A stretch of 64,000 nucleotides of DNA from Bacteriovorax sp. BAL6_X. Lineage in GTDB: Bacteria > Bdellovibrionota > Bacteriovoracia > Bacteriovoracales > Bacteriovoracaceae. Made by a program: the position numbers and the translations under genes. Positions 17,881 to 27,176 of the stretch are shown one piece after another. Numbering within the stretch: the first letter of the stretch is position 1; every line of letters starts with the position of its first letter. The notes below the pieces were generated by a model. The model worked only from the letters and a program-made list of their open reading frames with translations. It ran no database searches and was not told the DNA's origin. The stretch spans positions 213,910-277,909 of the forward strand of contig NZ_AUMC01000008.1 of NCBI RefSeq assembly GCF_000443995.1, written 5' to 3'.

Positions 17881-18519
17881 TTAAATATTTTCATCCATGG
17901 CCTTATTGGCCAACATATCGCAATGCTCATTTTGTGGATGACCACTATGTCCTTTTACCCATCGAAATTGTAAATTTGAAAAACGGCCAACTATTTCATC
18001 AAAGCTCTGCCAAAGCTCAATATTTTCTGGAGTTTTTTTGTCCGCTTTTTTCCAACCACGTGCCTTCCAACCAGGAACCCATTTCGAAATTCCATCAACA
18101 ACATATTTCGAGTCACTATAAAGGAAGGCCGCATGACTGTTATCAAGCCCCATTTCTTCTAGTTCATTCTCTAATGACTTTAGTGATTCAATGGCACCAG
18201 TAAGCTCCATGCGGTTATTAGTCGTTTGAAACTCAAAGCCAGAACTTTCAAAGAAGACCACGCCTTCAGGATTTTGTCCCATTGCACCCCATGCACCAGG
18301 ACCAGGATTTCCACGGCAACCGCCATCACTATAAACAGTATATGCCCCCATTGCTTCCATAGGGATACTGAAGTGGCCATTTCCACTTGTAACACCATTT
18401 TCAACATCTTCAAGTAGATCAACGCTTTCTCTTAATTGAGCAATTGCATCATGATCGTCTTGCGTATCGAGAACGCTTTCCAAATATTCTAAAGTTTTTA
18501 GTATGCTTTTCTTTTTCAT
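17881..18519 (-). CDS. rnhA: Ribonuclease HI with N-terminal extension
   Basis: 212 aa, about 55-60 longer than typical RNase HI. The catalytic acidic set is complete: Asp65 in YSDGGCRGNPGPGAWG, Glu105 in TNNRMELTGAIESL, Asp136 in YSDSKYVVDG and Asp201 in EHCDMLANKA, with the His loop in VKGHSGHP. It cleaves the RNA strand of RNA-DNA hybrids. The first about 58 residues are acidic and helical, and do not show the aromatic hybrid-binding-domain motif found in longer RNases H1. ATG at 18519 with short spacing from the divergent carboxypeptidase gene (78 bases). Confidence 0.95.
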   Translation of the reverse strand: MKKKSILKTLEYLESVLDTQDDHDAIAQLRESVDLLEDVENGVTSGNGHFSIPMEAMGAYTVYSDGGCRGNPGPGAWGAMGQNPEGVVFFESSGFEFQTTNNRMELTGAIESLKSLENELEEMGLDNSHAAFLYSDSKYVVDGISKWVPGWKARGWKKADKKTPENIELWQSFDEIVGRFSNLQFRWVKGHSGHPQNEHCDMLANKAMDENI

Positions 18520-18596
18520 TACTTAAGGATTCCTTTTTAAAGTCATAAGTATAAATCTTCATTTACAAAAAAGGAAACTTCCACCACAATTTCTTT

Positions 18597-19277
18597 ATGG
18601 AATTTATAAAATTAGAGTCAGGTAAAACAGTTAACAATCTTGAAATCGAAGCTTTTAAAAATAAAGTTGATTCATCTCGCTTTATCTACATCATGGCAGG
18701 AGTTCACGGAGATGAGATCGAGGGAGTTCACTGCTTAAAAGAAATTTTTTCGTGGCTTAAAAACGAAGTAGAGATTGATCTACCTTTAGTTGTAATTCCA
18801 ATTGTTAATATTGATGGTGTTAATGCTGGCACACGTGTTAATGCCAACGGCGTAGACCTAAACCGTAACCTTCCTACTCAGAGTTGGGAGGGTGATTTTG
18901 AAGAGGCCAAGTACAACCCAGGAGTGGCACCTTTGAGTGAGCCTGAAAATCAATATCTAGACAAACTCTTTAAAGAGTATCCACCGGCCTTTATCTTATC
19001 TATTCATTCATGGAAGCCAATCGTAAACTACAATGGTGACTGTAAGGATGTTGCGCAACTTTTGGCCAGGCACAATAAATATCCTATAGCAGATGATATC
19101 GGCTACCCAACTCCAGGTTCACTTGGAACATATGGCAGTGTCGATCTCGCAGCACCTGTGCTCACATTTGAATGTCCAACTATCGACACAGGAATCACTG
19201 TCGAAGAAGTATGGCAAGAAAATGAAGCCGGTTTCAAAGAGATGATCACTTCAGGAATTCTGAAACGATTCCTTTAA
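18597..19277 (+). CDS. M14 zinc carboxypeptidase, MpaA-like murein peptide amidase
   Basis: 226 aa, the length of MpaA-type enzymes. The zinc ligands are visible in GVHGDEIEG (HxxE, about residues 38-41) and ILSIHSWKP, the substrate-binding DLNRNLPTQSW segment is present, and the catalytic Glu lies in VLTFECPT near residue 199. MpaA cleaves the gamma-D-Glu-diaminopimelate bond of murein peptides during recycling; in a predator it could also process prey cell-wall peptides. No signal peptide is present, so it is cytoplasmic. Other M14 substrates cannot be excluded. Confidence 0.88.
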   Translation: MEFIKLESGKTVNNLEIEAFKNKVDSSRFIYIMAGVHGDEIEGVHCLKEIFSWLKNEVEIDLPLVVIPIVNIDGVNAGTRVNANGVDLNRNLPTQSWEGDFEEAKYNPGVAPLSEPENQYLDKLFKEYPPAFILSIHSWKPIVNYNGDCKDVAQLLARHNKYPIADDIGYPTPGSLGTYGSVDLAAPVLTFECPTIDTGITVEEVWQENEAGFKEMITSGILKRFL

Positions 19278-19602
19278 AAGTTAATTTACTCTTCTTAAAC
19301 AAAATTAACTTATCTTCGCTAGCGTCCAATCCGTTAATAAGGCATATTTAAAATGAGAGTGCTGCATAGCGGCGCCCATGTTTAAAATTTGGTACAACAA
19401 TCATTTAGGCCCTAATATCCCTCATAATCCCTCTCTCTTTTGGGCCTAAGTGTAATCGGAGGCCGTCCCACGGCCTCCCTTTATATCCCCTAAAATATCG
19501 TCAACTTCCTAAACGGCCCTATAGATTTTCCAAAGTCGGCGTCTTAGACCTCCTATTGTTATATATTTACTTCAAATGCGAACTCGTCCGAAACTGAACA
19601 AA
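19278..19602. other. Long intergenic region upstream of a sigma-54 promoter
   Basis: No open frame with a convincing ribosome binding site was found. It holds a 9-bp perfect dyad (19458-19478) and an 8-bp dyad TTAGGCCC (19405-19412) with GGGCCTAA (19442-19449). Its length fits an upstream activator region for the sigma-54 promoter that follows, and a small RNA cannot be excluded. Confidence 0.5.
19458..19486 (+). terminator. GC-rich hairpin: terminator or activator-binding dyad
   Basis: GGAGGCCGT and ACGGCCTCC are perfectly complementary around a CCC loop, followed by CTTTATAT. The weak T-run makes it a modest terminator for the carboxypeptidase transcript or for a small RNA. Its centre lies about 160 bases before the predicted sigma-54 start, so it is also in the right place for an enhancer-binding protein site. 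Confidence 0.5.
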
Positions 19603-19618
19603 TGGCATACTATTTGCA
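19603..19618 (+). promoter_or_regulatory. Sigma-54 (RpoN) promoter, -24/-12 type
   Basis: TGGCAT-ACTAT-TTGCA matches the RpoN consensus TGGCAC-N5-TTGCA in all but one position, with exactly 10 bases between the invariant GG (19604-19605) and GC (19616-19617). Transcription would start near 19629, giving a leader of about 37 bases to the GTG at 19667. No competing sigma-70 promoter is obvious. RpoN promoters require an AAA+ enhancer-binding activator, so this operon is probably induced by a specific signal. Confidence 0.75.
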
Positions 19619-19666
19619 TCAAGTATTAGACGAATATCATTTTCAGGAACGAAAAAAGGAGACAGA

Positions 19667-20506
19667 GTGACACCATTTAAGTGTATCTCATTAATTTTAC
19701 TAGCACTTACAACAACATCTGTTGTTGCCCAAAGTAGCACTAGTAATATCCAAGGTGTCAAAAAAGCACCGGGTGCGACTAGAAATTGGTCAGCTAGAAT
19801 TGATACAACAGTTTCAAGAGACTTATTAAAGACTTCTGAAGCGAATCATTATAGTGGAATGTATAACTCATTTCGTTTCAATATTATTACAGATAAAGGT
19901 AGCTTCGCCGCTAAAACAACAGTATCAAAAGACTTTGTTGATGAGCGAAAAAGTAGAATCAGTGATACGTCTGTATCCTTTACTAGAAAGGCTTCTCAGC
20001 CATTTGATGGAGTTGTTTCTTTTGGTACAGCATCAATAAAACTACCAACAAGTAAAGTTTCGAGAAAATATTCTAACCTTCAAGCAGGAATTAGCTTAAG
20101 TGAAGGCCTATCAATAGCCGATAGTGTTATTGGGATTAAGGACCTATCTGCATTAGTTATTCTTGGTGCATCCAAGAACTTCCATGAGTACGAAACATCT
20201 ATGACTGGAAGCTCAAATACTTCATATAGTCTTTCATCAATTGCATATCTGACATATAGCATGTCGGATGAGCTATACCTATCTCTTGGAGGAACATATA
20301 TGAAAGGTTGGACATATCAGAACAATACAAAAGATGCTTATTCGTTCTCTCAAGCTATTGGTTATAGCTTTGGCCCTAAATACAACCTAGAGATAGGTCA
20401 TGAATTTGGAGGAACTCCCCTATCTCCGGATGGGAAGAAGGTTGAGATCGATTTATTTGATGAAAGAGATTCATCAGTATATGCCTCACTAACAATAAAA
20501 ATATAG
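19667..20506 (+). CDS. Secreted protein, probably small outer-membrane beta-barrel
   Basis: 279 aa from a GTG at 19667, chosen because an AAAGGAG ribosome binding site lies 6-7 bases upstream. Signal peptide with cleavage after SVVA (about residue 21). The mature protein is made of alternating polar/hydrophobic strands rich in Ser, Thr, Tyr and Gly (VSFGTASIKLPTSKV, LYLSLGGTYMKGWTY, YNLEIGHEFGG) and ends in SSVYASLTIKI, consistent with a beta-barrel of 10-12 strands. No family is recognised. It is first in the sigma-54 operon, 65 bases before the metalloprotease, and could be its anchor, secretion aid or partner. Confidence 0.72.
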   Translation: MTPFKCISLILLALTTTSVVAQSSTSNIQGVKKAPGATRNWSARIDTTVSRDLLKTSEANHYSGMYNSFRFNIITDKGSFAAKTTVSKDFVDERKSRISDTSVSFTRKASQPFDGVVSFGTASIKLPTSKVSRKYSNLQAGISLSEGLSIADSVIGIKDLSALVILGASKNFHEYETSMTGSSNTSYSLSSIAYLTYSMSDELYLSLGGTYMKGWTYQNNTKDAYSFSQAIGYSFGPKYNLEIGHEFGGTPLSPDGKKVEIDLFDERDSSVYASLTIKI

Positions 20507-20571
20507 AACACGCATAACGAATACAAAGAGAATAAAGAACAAATGACAAAAAGAACAAAGGTAGATGGAAA

Positions 20572-23500
20572 ATGAAAATCAAAAATGAAAACAAATTTGG
20601 AATGCTTAGAGGCCTTACACATGCATTCGCATTGGCCGCGATTCTTTCAAGTTGTGCAAAGACTCTTCCGGACAAAGAGCCTGATTTTGCTCAAGAAAGC
20701 TATCGTACAAAGAATTCTGTAACTTCAGCTAAGCTTGTAGTTGAAGCAATTGCTGTTGCAACTCAAGAAGAACTTTCTAAAAATAGAATTTCGACAGACT
20801 TAATTGACACAAGTGTTGGTAGTGAAGCAAAGACTCTTTACTCAACTCAAATCGTTAATTCTAATGATAAAACTTATAATGTTCTTGTAAAAGATCTTCT
20901 AGTTTTTGCAGAGAAAGAAGGTCAGAAATTTGAAATCACATTTGATCTAACGACAAACTACCTAGTAGCATACATAGCTCCAGCAGACACTAGTGCAAAA
21001 GCTTTTAGTGCTTCAAATAAGATTATTCGCGATGTTCTTCCAGTTAAAGCTTCTAAGCTTGACCGCATTCCACTATTTCAATATGGCGTTGACTTCTACC
21101 AAAGAGAAAATGTTAAAAACGACCTTGATGAAAAAACAAGACATATCAGATATATTGAAAAAGATCGTTCTGAATCAACTCACTACAAAGTTGATTACCT
21201 AATCGAAAACAGAACTTACACAGGTGTTTTCGGAATGGATCAAAAAGAGATCGCGACTATCTACCGTCGTGATAAAGTTGAAAGTAACCTATTCACAGTA
21301 GGCCAACTTGAAGATCGTATCCTTAATAATGAAAATGCTTTCACTACTTCAAAGCATGATGGTCACGTATTTGATAACAAAGACCTAATAAAGGTTATTC
21401 TTGATGACAATGAAAGTAAGGCATACTTTGCACGTGTTATTAAGAAAGAAAATCTAACTGACAATGAAGAACAACTAGTTCGTGCAGAAAGATTCAACCT
21501 ACTATTTTCAAGATGTGACGCGGATACTGCACAAAGAGCAAAGATCGCTCTTGATAACTGTTTCCTACGCTCAGAGATCTCTGAAAAAATTAAGTACGTA
21601 AAATTCAAGTACGATATCGATGATAATGATGAAGTTTTAGCTGAAACAAAAATCTCTTCAAGCACTGTTGCTGAAGATGCAAAATTCATTCAACTAGAAA
21701 AAGATTCTCAACCTGAAGAGATTTACCCAACAGAAATTAGAAATGAGCTATCAACTGCTTGGTTAAAGCTTGAAAAATTTAAGAATCAAGAATTTACTTT
21801 TAGAAGAGTTTTAGAAGACTCTCCAAATATTTTCAATTATAGCTTTGCAGGTTCTAAAGCAACTTTCCACGTGGAAATCGTTAAGTTCCACTTTGAGCCA
21901 GGACGTGTTCTTGTTAAAAGGTCAAAACCGCTTCTTGATAAAACAGGATCAACAAATCTTGATACAGAGCCTTTACTAGCATTTGAAGCTGAATACTTCC
22001 GTGAAAGTAAGAATGACAAAGGTGGTATCGTCTACGTTCCAGCAAGTCACAATGATGAAAGAGCTATTGCTGTTGTAAACCTTGGTAACGACCAAATTGG
22101 TGATGTTCTTACATCACTAGACCCTTACCTAATGAGTGTTTGTGGAGGCGGAAAGGCCCACGGACTGACAGAGGTAAGAGATATCGTACAGGTTGTTGAT
22201 GGAAAAGATGATTTCCTTAACTTCTCTACTCAATCAACTTATAAAAAAGGTAACCTATTTAATTGTGCTGACTTTGGTGGAGATTACTGGGGACAACAGA
22301 ATGAAACGATGACTTTCAAAGAAAGAACAACTTTCATGAAGTACAATCAAGAGTTCGAAGAGCCAGAGCAAAATCTTTCTTACGAAGTACAAAAGAAGTT
22401 TAACTTTGGTCTATTCACAGGTTCTAAGCTAGTTCCAAAAGGATACACTGAGCAAACTCGTGACTTTGATACAACTGTAGATCTACCAATGGTATTTGAT
22501 ATCAGAAATGGTAAGAATATCGAGTACGTTCTAACAGGGATTCCATCAAATAAATACGACAAAGATGGAAAACTAGTTAGAAAGTTAACTCAAACAGAAC
22601 TTGATCTAAGAAATAAAATTATCGTTTCTTCTCAAAAAGTTATTGATGATATCAACCTAGGTTTCAAGCGTGCATTCAAAGGTACTCAATACGAAGGGCG
22701 TGGTGATGTTATCACTCTTAAGATTGAAAAAGATGATTCAATTCCAGCTGGAACAAAGAACCTTTCTCTAACTCACAATCTTGATGGTGAGTCACGTTCA
22801 GTAAATATCGAAGTTGTGGAAAAAACTCACTTAGGAGATCTACAACGTAACCATATCTACTGGGTAGAAAAAGCTACTTCAAGTTCAATTATTGGTCTTG
22901 GAGGTCCATCGTTTAACCCAAGAAACGGTGTTGTTGAATCAGCTTCTGTTTACCTATACGGTGGTAACATGAAGTCTTCAATTAACTGGATGGTTGATAA
23001 AGCGATCGCAGAGAAGAACTTTGTTAAGAATATTACTCCAACTAAAGAGCTTCAAAAACTTGCAGATGAGCTTAACAAGAAAGCAATTGAAGATGCTCTA
23101 GCAGAGCACAAGGCAAAGACTCAAGCAGCAGGACAAGCGACTCAAGTTGCTAACACAGATGAAGTAGAAGTTGAAATTGAAGGTGAAACAGTAACTCAAA
23201 GCTCGAAGAAAGCTGAGATGAAATCTCACCGTCACGGTGTTGCTCACACTAACTTAAAGAGCAATCTACTTAATACAATTAAGCGTCCAAATATGGCCTC
23301 ACAGATGGGGAAAATCAAAGATGCTCACCGTCTAATGAAGAATGATTTTAGAGCTAGCTCATTTGATAAAGATGAAGTTCTTTCTAACTTCACAAGAGCT
23401 AACCAAAAAGAGGCAAAAGCAGTACATGCTGCTTGGCAAGCAATTGCTAATAAGGACGACGTTGCACTACAAGCAGCAATTCACGGTGACAACTCAATTG

Positions 23501-26001
23501 AGGCCCTTCAAGCGAAGATCAAGCATTCAATGGAGTACGATACTAAGGGTAATAAAAACCCTATTTGTAACCACGAAACAGCTGAGTTTGCACTTAGTAA
23601 CCTTGCTAAGAACTACGATGTTCTTGAAATGGCAAAAACTGACGAAGGAAAGAATGACATTCTAATTGATATCTGGATGCCAACTCTTGCACACGAGATC
23701 GGACACAACCTTGGTCTACGTCACAACTTCGTTGGTTCATTTGATAAGAAGAACTGGGTATTCCCAGGAGAGAAAGAAGCAAAGAGAACTTCATCTTCAG
23801 TTATGGACTACACAATTGATGACCACGCTACTTACGATGGTCTAGCTCCATACGATGTATACGCACTACGTGCAGCTTATACAGGAATGGTAGAACTTGA
23901 AGGATATACTAACTCGAAAAAGACATCAATTGAGATCAATGGTGTTGACGTTAAGGTATCTTCTGTTGAATCTGAATTTGAACCAGGTCTATACTACCAC
24001 CTAGTAAGAATTAAAGATGTCATTGATGCACTTGTTGGTGAAAATGGTAACCCTGCAAATATCTCTAAGCATAGACTTATGGCAGAAGCAGGCCTTAAGA
24101 GAATCAGATTCTGTTCAGATGAGGACGCAGGAAACTCTCCTCAGTGTAACAGACACGACTTTGGTTCATCTTTTGAAGAAATCGTTGATTACCAAATTGC
24201 AGACTACCGTCAGATGTACGAGTATATCTACTTCCCAGGAAAGCGTAAGCAGTTCTATGGTGGAGCAGCATTTGGTTGGCTAATGGATAAATTCTATAAG
24301 TTAAGAATGATGAACGAAGAAGTATTCTATCACCTAATTTATACTCCTGAGTTGTACTCTCAAGCAGATCAAGCAACTCATGATGCAACAACTAACGACC
24401 TAGTAAATGGTGTAATCAAGTCACTATTCTTCCTACAGTCAGTAGTTGCGACTCCAGATATCACTCCAGGAGCTGGGCTTGATACTGAAGCACAAAGAAA
24501 TAAGAGATTTGTTTCGACTCTAGTTCCAACTCAAACTGAGGTTACAGCTGATGATGGAACAGTTCTACAAGTAGCGACTCAAAAACCAATGGTTGTAGAA
24601 ACAAAGTGGAATGAAGCAATCTCACTTGATAGTGATTCATATAGAGCGAAAAACCGTGGTGTTGAATATGATAAAGCAGCAGCTCTAATTGCACTTACAG
24701 AGTCTGAGTCGTACTCATACAAGTACCGTTCAAACTCTCTAAGAATTCCATACCAGTTACTAGAGCAGTACCTGTTTGGAATTGATATTAAGGATTCAAT
24801 TGTACAATCAACAATTGGAGAAGTTCTTTCTGGTCAAGTTACTCCACTAGTATATGACCCAGCAATAGGACGTAATATCCCACTAACTAATGGAGCCTTC
24901 AGCGTTGAAGTTGGTGAAGTTGAAACTAACTATGCTGCTATCGGTGGTCTAGTTTACGGTAATATTGATACATTTGAACAAACAGCTAACCCTGCACGTG
25001 CATTTTGGGTAAATCATATTTCTCAAAGAGATCTACTTACTGAGACTTTCGAGCACGAAGGGCAAACTTACCAAATCCCAGAGGATTATGTAGCTGAGAA
25101 AACTGATATCAGAAAAGCATATGTACCTTATGCACAAGACTCATATGTAGCTGGTAACGTTATCCAGAAAGCAAGTATGATGCAGTTAATTTCTCACGAT
25201 GAGCGTTGGTCAACATTCTTTGAAGAATGGGAAAAGGCGCAAATTGAAGGGCTTCAACTTGCACAAACTCCAGCAGCACAAGATGCAACTGAAGATACAA
25301 TGAAAGCTCAAAAGACCGAGCTTGAAATGGCAGCTGCTCTTGGAAATGCAGCAACAATTAAATCAGAGATGCAGAAATACTTCGCTCAAATTAATGCTCT
25401 TCTTGCTTCACAAGATCAAAAAGAGATGATTGCAGGATTCCTTGCTCAAAGAGCACTTATTAAGCAAGCTGGTTCTTACTTTGTATCAGCTCAGTTTACA
25501 GTAATGATGAATGATATTGGCCTTGAAGGTGTAACACTAGACTACATCAACCAAGTTCTAAGTCAGGCAATCGTACCAATCGCTTTTGAAGCAGAAGCAT
25601 GTCGTCTTGCAGACCAGTACTGTTCAACGGTTGATATGATTCAAATGGCGAAAACAGGAAATAAGGATAGATACTTAGATAATAAGATCACTAACCTTCT
25701 GAATAACTTCTCAATGCCTTCAGTTAATGACCAAGGTCAAGTTGAGTTATTCGCACCAGTTATTACTAAGATTATCCAAGGTCTTAATAATAACGAACAA
25801 ATCAAGCTAGGAGATGTTTTCTTAAGAGATATTCAAGAAAACAGCTTCGCTCAGATTCAACAAATGGATCAGCTTGTTGGTGAAGCTATGACGAAAATGA
25901 AAGTTACTAAAGACGTTGATAGCTTCTATGGAGATATGAAAAGAAACGTAAAACTTCTTGGATTATACTTCAGAATGATTAACCCGATGGAAGGAAAATA
26001 A
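20572..26001 (+). CDS. Giant metzincin metalloprotease lipoprotein, EcxA-like
   Basis: 1809 aa. The start MKIKNENKFGMLRGLTHAFALAAILSSC is a lipoprotein signal with Cys28. The zinc site is the metzincin motif HEIGHNLGLRH (His1041, Glu1042, His1045, His1051), with the Met-turn SSVMDY at Met1078, about as in the EcxA/DUF4953 group of large zinc proteases. Upstream lies a very long region (about 30-1000) of beta and mixed folds, including a basic/His segment around 880-900 (KSHRHGVAHTNLK); downstream are about 730 residues, mostly helical at the end. It would act outside the inner membrane, possibly on prey or host proteins. Codon use differs from its neighbours (few GGCC tetramers, many CTA/ACT/GTT codons), which suggests high expression. 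It is second in the sigma-54 operon. Confidence 0.92.
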   Translation: MKIKNENKFGMLRGLTHAFALAAILSSCAKTLPDKEPDFAQESYRTKNSVTSAKLVVEAIAVATQEELSKNRISTDLIDTSVGSEAKTLYSTQIVNSNDKTYNVLVKDLLVFAEKEGQKFEITFDLTTNYLVAYIAPADTSAKAFSASNKIIRDVLPVKASKLDRIPLFQYGVDFYQRENVKNDLDEKTRHIRYIEKDRSESTHYKVDYLIENRTYTGVFGMDQKEIATIYRRDKVESNLFTVGQLEDRILNNENAFTTSKHDGHVFDNKDLIKVILDDNESKAYFARVIKKENLTDNEEQLVRAERFNLLFSRCDADTAQRAKIALDNCFLRSEISEKIKYVKFKYDIDDNDEVLAETKISSSTVAEDAKFIQLEKDSQPEEIYPTEIRNELSTAWLKLEKFKNQEFTFRRVLEDSPNIFNYSFAGSKATFHVEIVKFHFEPGRVLVKRSKPLLDKTGSTNLDTEPLLAFEAEYFRESKNDKGGIVYVPASHNDERAIAVVNLGNDQIGDVLTSLDPYLMSVCGGGKAHGLTEVRDIVQVVDGKDDFLNFSTQSTYKKGNLFNCADFGGDYWGQQNETMTFKERTTFMKYNQEFEEPEQNLSYEVQKKFNFGLFTGSKLVPKGYTEQTRDFDTTVDLPMVFDIRNGKNIEYVLTGIPSNKYDKDGKLVRKLTQTELDLRNKIIVSSQKVIDDINLGFKRAFKGTQYEGRGDVITLKIEKDDSIPAGTKNLSLTHNLDGESRSVNIEVVEKTHLGDLQRNHIYWVEKATSSSIIGLGGPSFNPRNGVVESASVYLYGGNMKSSINWMVDKAIAEKNFVKNITPTKELQKLADELNKKAIEDALAEHKAKTQAAGQATQVANTDEVEVEIEGETVTQSSKKAEMKSHRHGVAHTNLKSNLLNTIKRPNMASQMGKIKDAHRLMKNDFRASSFDKDEVLSNFTRANQKEAKAVHAAWQAIANKDDVALQAAIHGDNSIEALQAKIKHSMEYDTKGNKNPICNHETAEFALSNLAKNYDVLEMAKTDEGKNDILIDIWMPTLAHEIGHNLGLRHNFVGSFDKKNWVFPGEKEAKRTSSSVMDYTIDDHATYDGLAPYDVYALRAAYTGMVELEGYTNSKKTSIEINGVDVKVSSVESEFEPGLYYHLVRIKDVIDALVGENGNPANISKHRLMAEAGLKRIRFCSDEDAGNSPQCNRHDFGSSFEEIVDYQIADYRQMYEYIYFPGKRKQFYGGAAFGWLMDKFYKLRMMNEEVFYHLIYTPELYSQADQATHDATTNDLVNGVIKSLFFLQSVVATPDITPGAGLDTEAQRNKRFVSTLVPTQTEVTADDGTVLQVATQKPMVVETKWNEAISLDSDSYRAKNRGVEYDKAAALIALTESESYSYKYRSNSLRIPYQLLEQYLFGIDIKDSIVQSTIGEVLSGQVTPLVYDPAIGRNIPLTNGAFSVEVGEVETNYAAIGGLVYGNIDTFEQTANPARAFWVNHISQRDLLTETFEHEGQTYQIPEDYVAEKTDIRKAYVPYAQDSYVAGNVIQKASMMQLISHDERWSTFFEEWEKAQIEGLQLAQTPAAQDATEDTMKAQKTELEMAAALGNAATIKSEMQKYFAQINALLASQDQKEMIAGFLAQRALIKQAGSYFVSAQFTVMMNDIGLEGVTLDYINQVLSQAIVPIAFEAEACRLADQYCSTVDMIQMAKTGNKDRYLDNKITNLLNNFSMPSVNDQGQVELFAPVITKIIQGLNNNEQIKLGDVFLRDIQENSFAQIQQMDQLVGEAMTKMKVTKDVDSFYGDMKRNVKLLGLYFRMINPMEGK

Positions 26002-26037
26002 TCCAAACCATCTACCAATTAAATTGTCATTTAATGA

Positions 26038-26070
26038 GAAACCCGCCCTGTCCAGGCGGGTTTCTTCATA
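26038..26070 (+). terminator. Terminator after the metalloprotease gene
   Basis: GAAACCCGCC (26038-26047) pairs with GGCGGGTTTC (26055-26064), loop of 7, followed by TTCATATT. It closes the sigma-54 operon just before the convergent GNAT gene stop and could also act leftward. Confidence 0.85.
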
Positions 26071-26595
26071 TTAGAGATCGATCCAAAACCTCATCTTCTT
26101 CACACCGTCAACTTCAATAATATTCTCAAGCTCTCCGCCATTCTTGCGAATCGTCTTCTCTGATCCAATATTACCTTCATCACAAGTAACAAGAACCTTT
26201 TTAAGGCCCTTAATATTGTTTCTAACGAAGTTTAAAGACTCTGCAAGGATTTGAGTCGCATAACCTTGATTGCGGAAATTAGGGCATACTCCGTAACCAA
26301 TATGGCCACCAACCTTTAAAAGATGATCATTTAATTCAAAGCGAATTGAAGTACGACCTACAATTTTCCCCTCTTCATTGAAGGCAAAAAGTAATGCAGC
26401 AGGCACATGCTCTTTAGGGATATGGTGTCCCTTAGCAAAACTTGGTGCAACTTCAACATAAGTTTGAAAGTCCTTATTTGCGATACTTTCCCAGTAGTGA
26501 ACAAAGTCGAAATTTTCCTCCCACACTTCGTTAAAGGCCATGAGAAATTCAGCTTCATCCACTGATTGTAAGTACCTTAGAATAACCTTACTCAT
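26071..26595 (-). CDS. GNAT-family N-acetyltransferase
   Basis: 174 aa. The GNAT acetyl-CoA site is visible as HIGYGVCPNFRNQGYATQILAESL (R/QxxGxG/A in RNQGYA, about residues 108-113), followed by VTCDEGNIGSEKTIRKNGGELE, the usual motif B. The substrate is unknown; it resembles general small-molecule or antibiotic acetyltransferases. The ATG at 26595 directly abuts the stop of the upstream Nudix-like gene (26596), so the two are almost certainly translated from one mRNA. Confidence 0.9.
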   Translation of the reverse strand: MSKVILRYLQSVDEAEFLMAFNEVWEENFDFVHYWESIANKDFQTYVEVAPSFAKGHHIPKEHVPAALLFAFNEEGKIVGRTSIRFELNDHLLKVGGHIGYGVCPNFRNQGYATQILAESLNFVRNNIKGLKKVLVTCDEGNIGSEKTIRKNGGELENIIEVDGVKKMRFWIDL

Positions 26596-27108
26596 CTAAA
26601 CATCTCCCATTAATAATTCACAACTTGCTAAGTAAATATCGGCCTGTAGACAACGATCTTTATTTCTAAGGAGCTGATTTAGCTCTTCAATATTAGCTGA
26701 TTTTATCAAGTGAGTTGAGGCTCTATTTTCGGTAATAGCAACTTCACCGGTAAAGACTACTGCTGCAGAGATTGGATGTGGAAAGTACTCTCGTAACGGT
26801 GAATCGTACTTATCATCTAGGATCCAGTGTCCAAGTTTGTTGATACTTTTAACACTTATGCCTAGTTCAAGACCTAACATTCTCTCTAGGCCAAAAATAA
26901 CACTTTCACCATCCTTAAGTTCACCACCAGGATAATCAAGCTTACCACTGTCTTTAACGAGGTATAACCATTCATTACCAACCTTTGGTACAAAGAAAAC
27001 ATTGGTTATAAGAGATTCATCAATAGCTTCTTCTGTTAAGAAAAAGCTACGCTTAAAATGCTCATTATTAACTGGTTTTAAAAGAGTAGAATACTTAGTC
27101 TTATCCAT
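26596..27108 (-). CDS. Nudix-like protein with degenerate Nudix box
   Basis: 170 aa. A Nudix box can be aligned at GGELKDGESVIFGLERMLGLELGI: the G-x5-E start, the Arg and the final Glu and Gly are present, but the Glu after Arg is Met and the first of the paired Glu residues is Leu. These are metal-binding positions of the REUXEE core, so pyrophosphohydrolase activity may be lost or altered. The WLYLVKDSGKLDYPGGEL segment is typical of the fold. It overlaps nothing but lies flush with the GNAT gene. It may be a substrate-binding or regulatory Nudix fold protein. Confidence 0.72.
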   Translation of the reverse strand: MDKTKYSTLLKPVNNEHFKRSFFLTEEAIDESLITNVFFVPKVGNEWLYLVKDSGKLDYPGGELKDGESVIFGLERMLGLELGISVKSINKLGHWILDDKYDSPLREYFPHPISAAVVFTGEVAITENRASTHLIKSANIEELNQLLRNKDRCLQADIYLASCELLMGDV

Positions 27109-27119
27109 AAGAAAAGTAT

Positions 27120-27146
27120 AACAGAAAGGCCCTCAAAAGAGGGCCC
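27120..27146 (-). terminator. Terminator after the membrane ferredoxin gene
   Basis: GGCCCTC and GAGGGCC (27128-27145) form a perfect stem around AAAA, with TTTCTGT following on the leftward strand. It lies between the ferredoxin gene stop (27177) and the Nudix-like start. Confidence 0.75.
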
Positions 27147-27176
27147 TAATATAAATTGAAAAATTTTTAATTTAAG

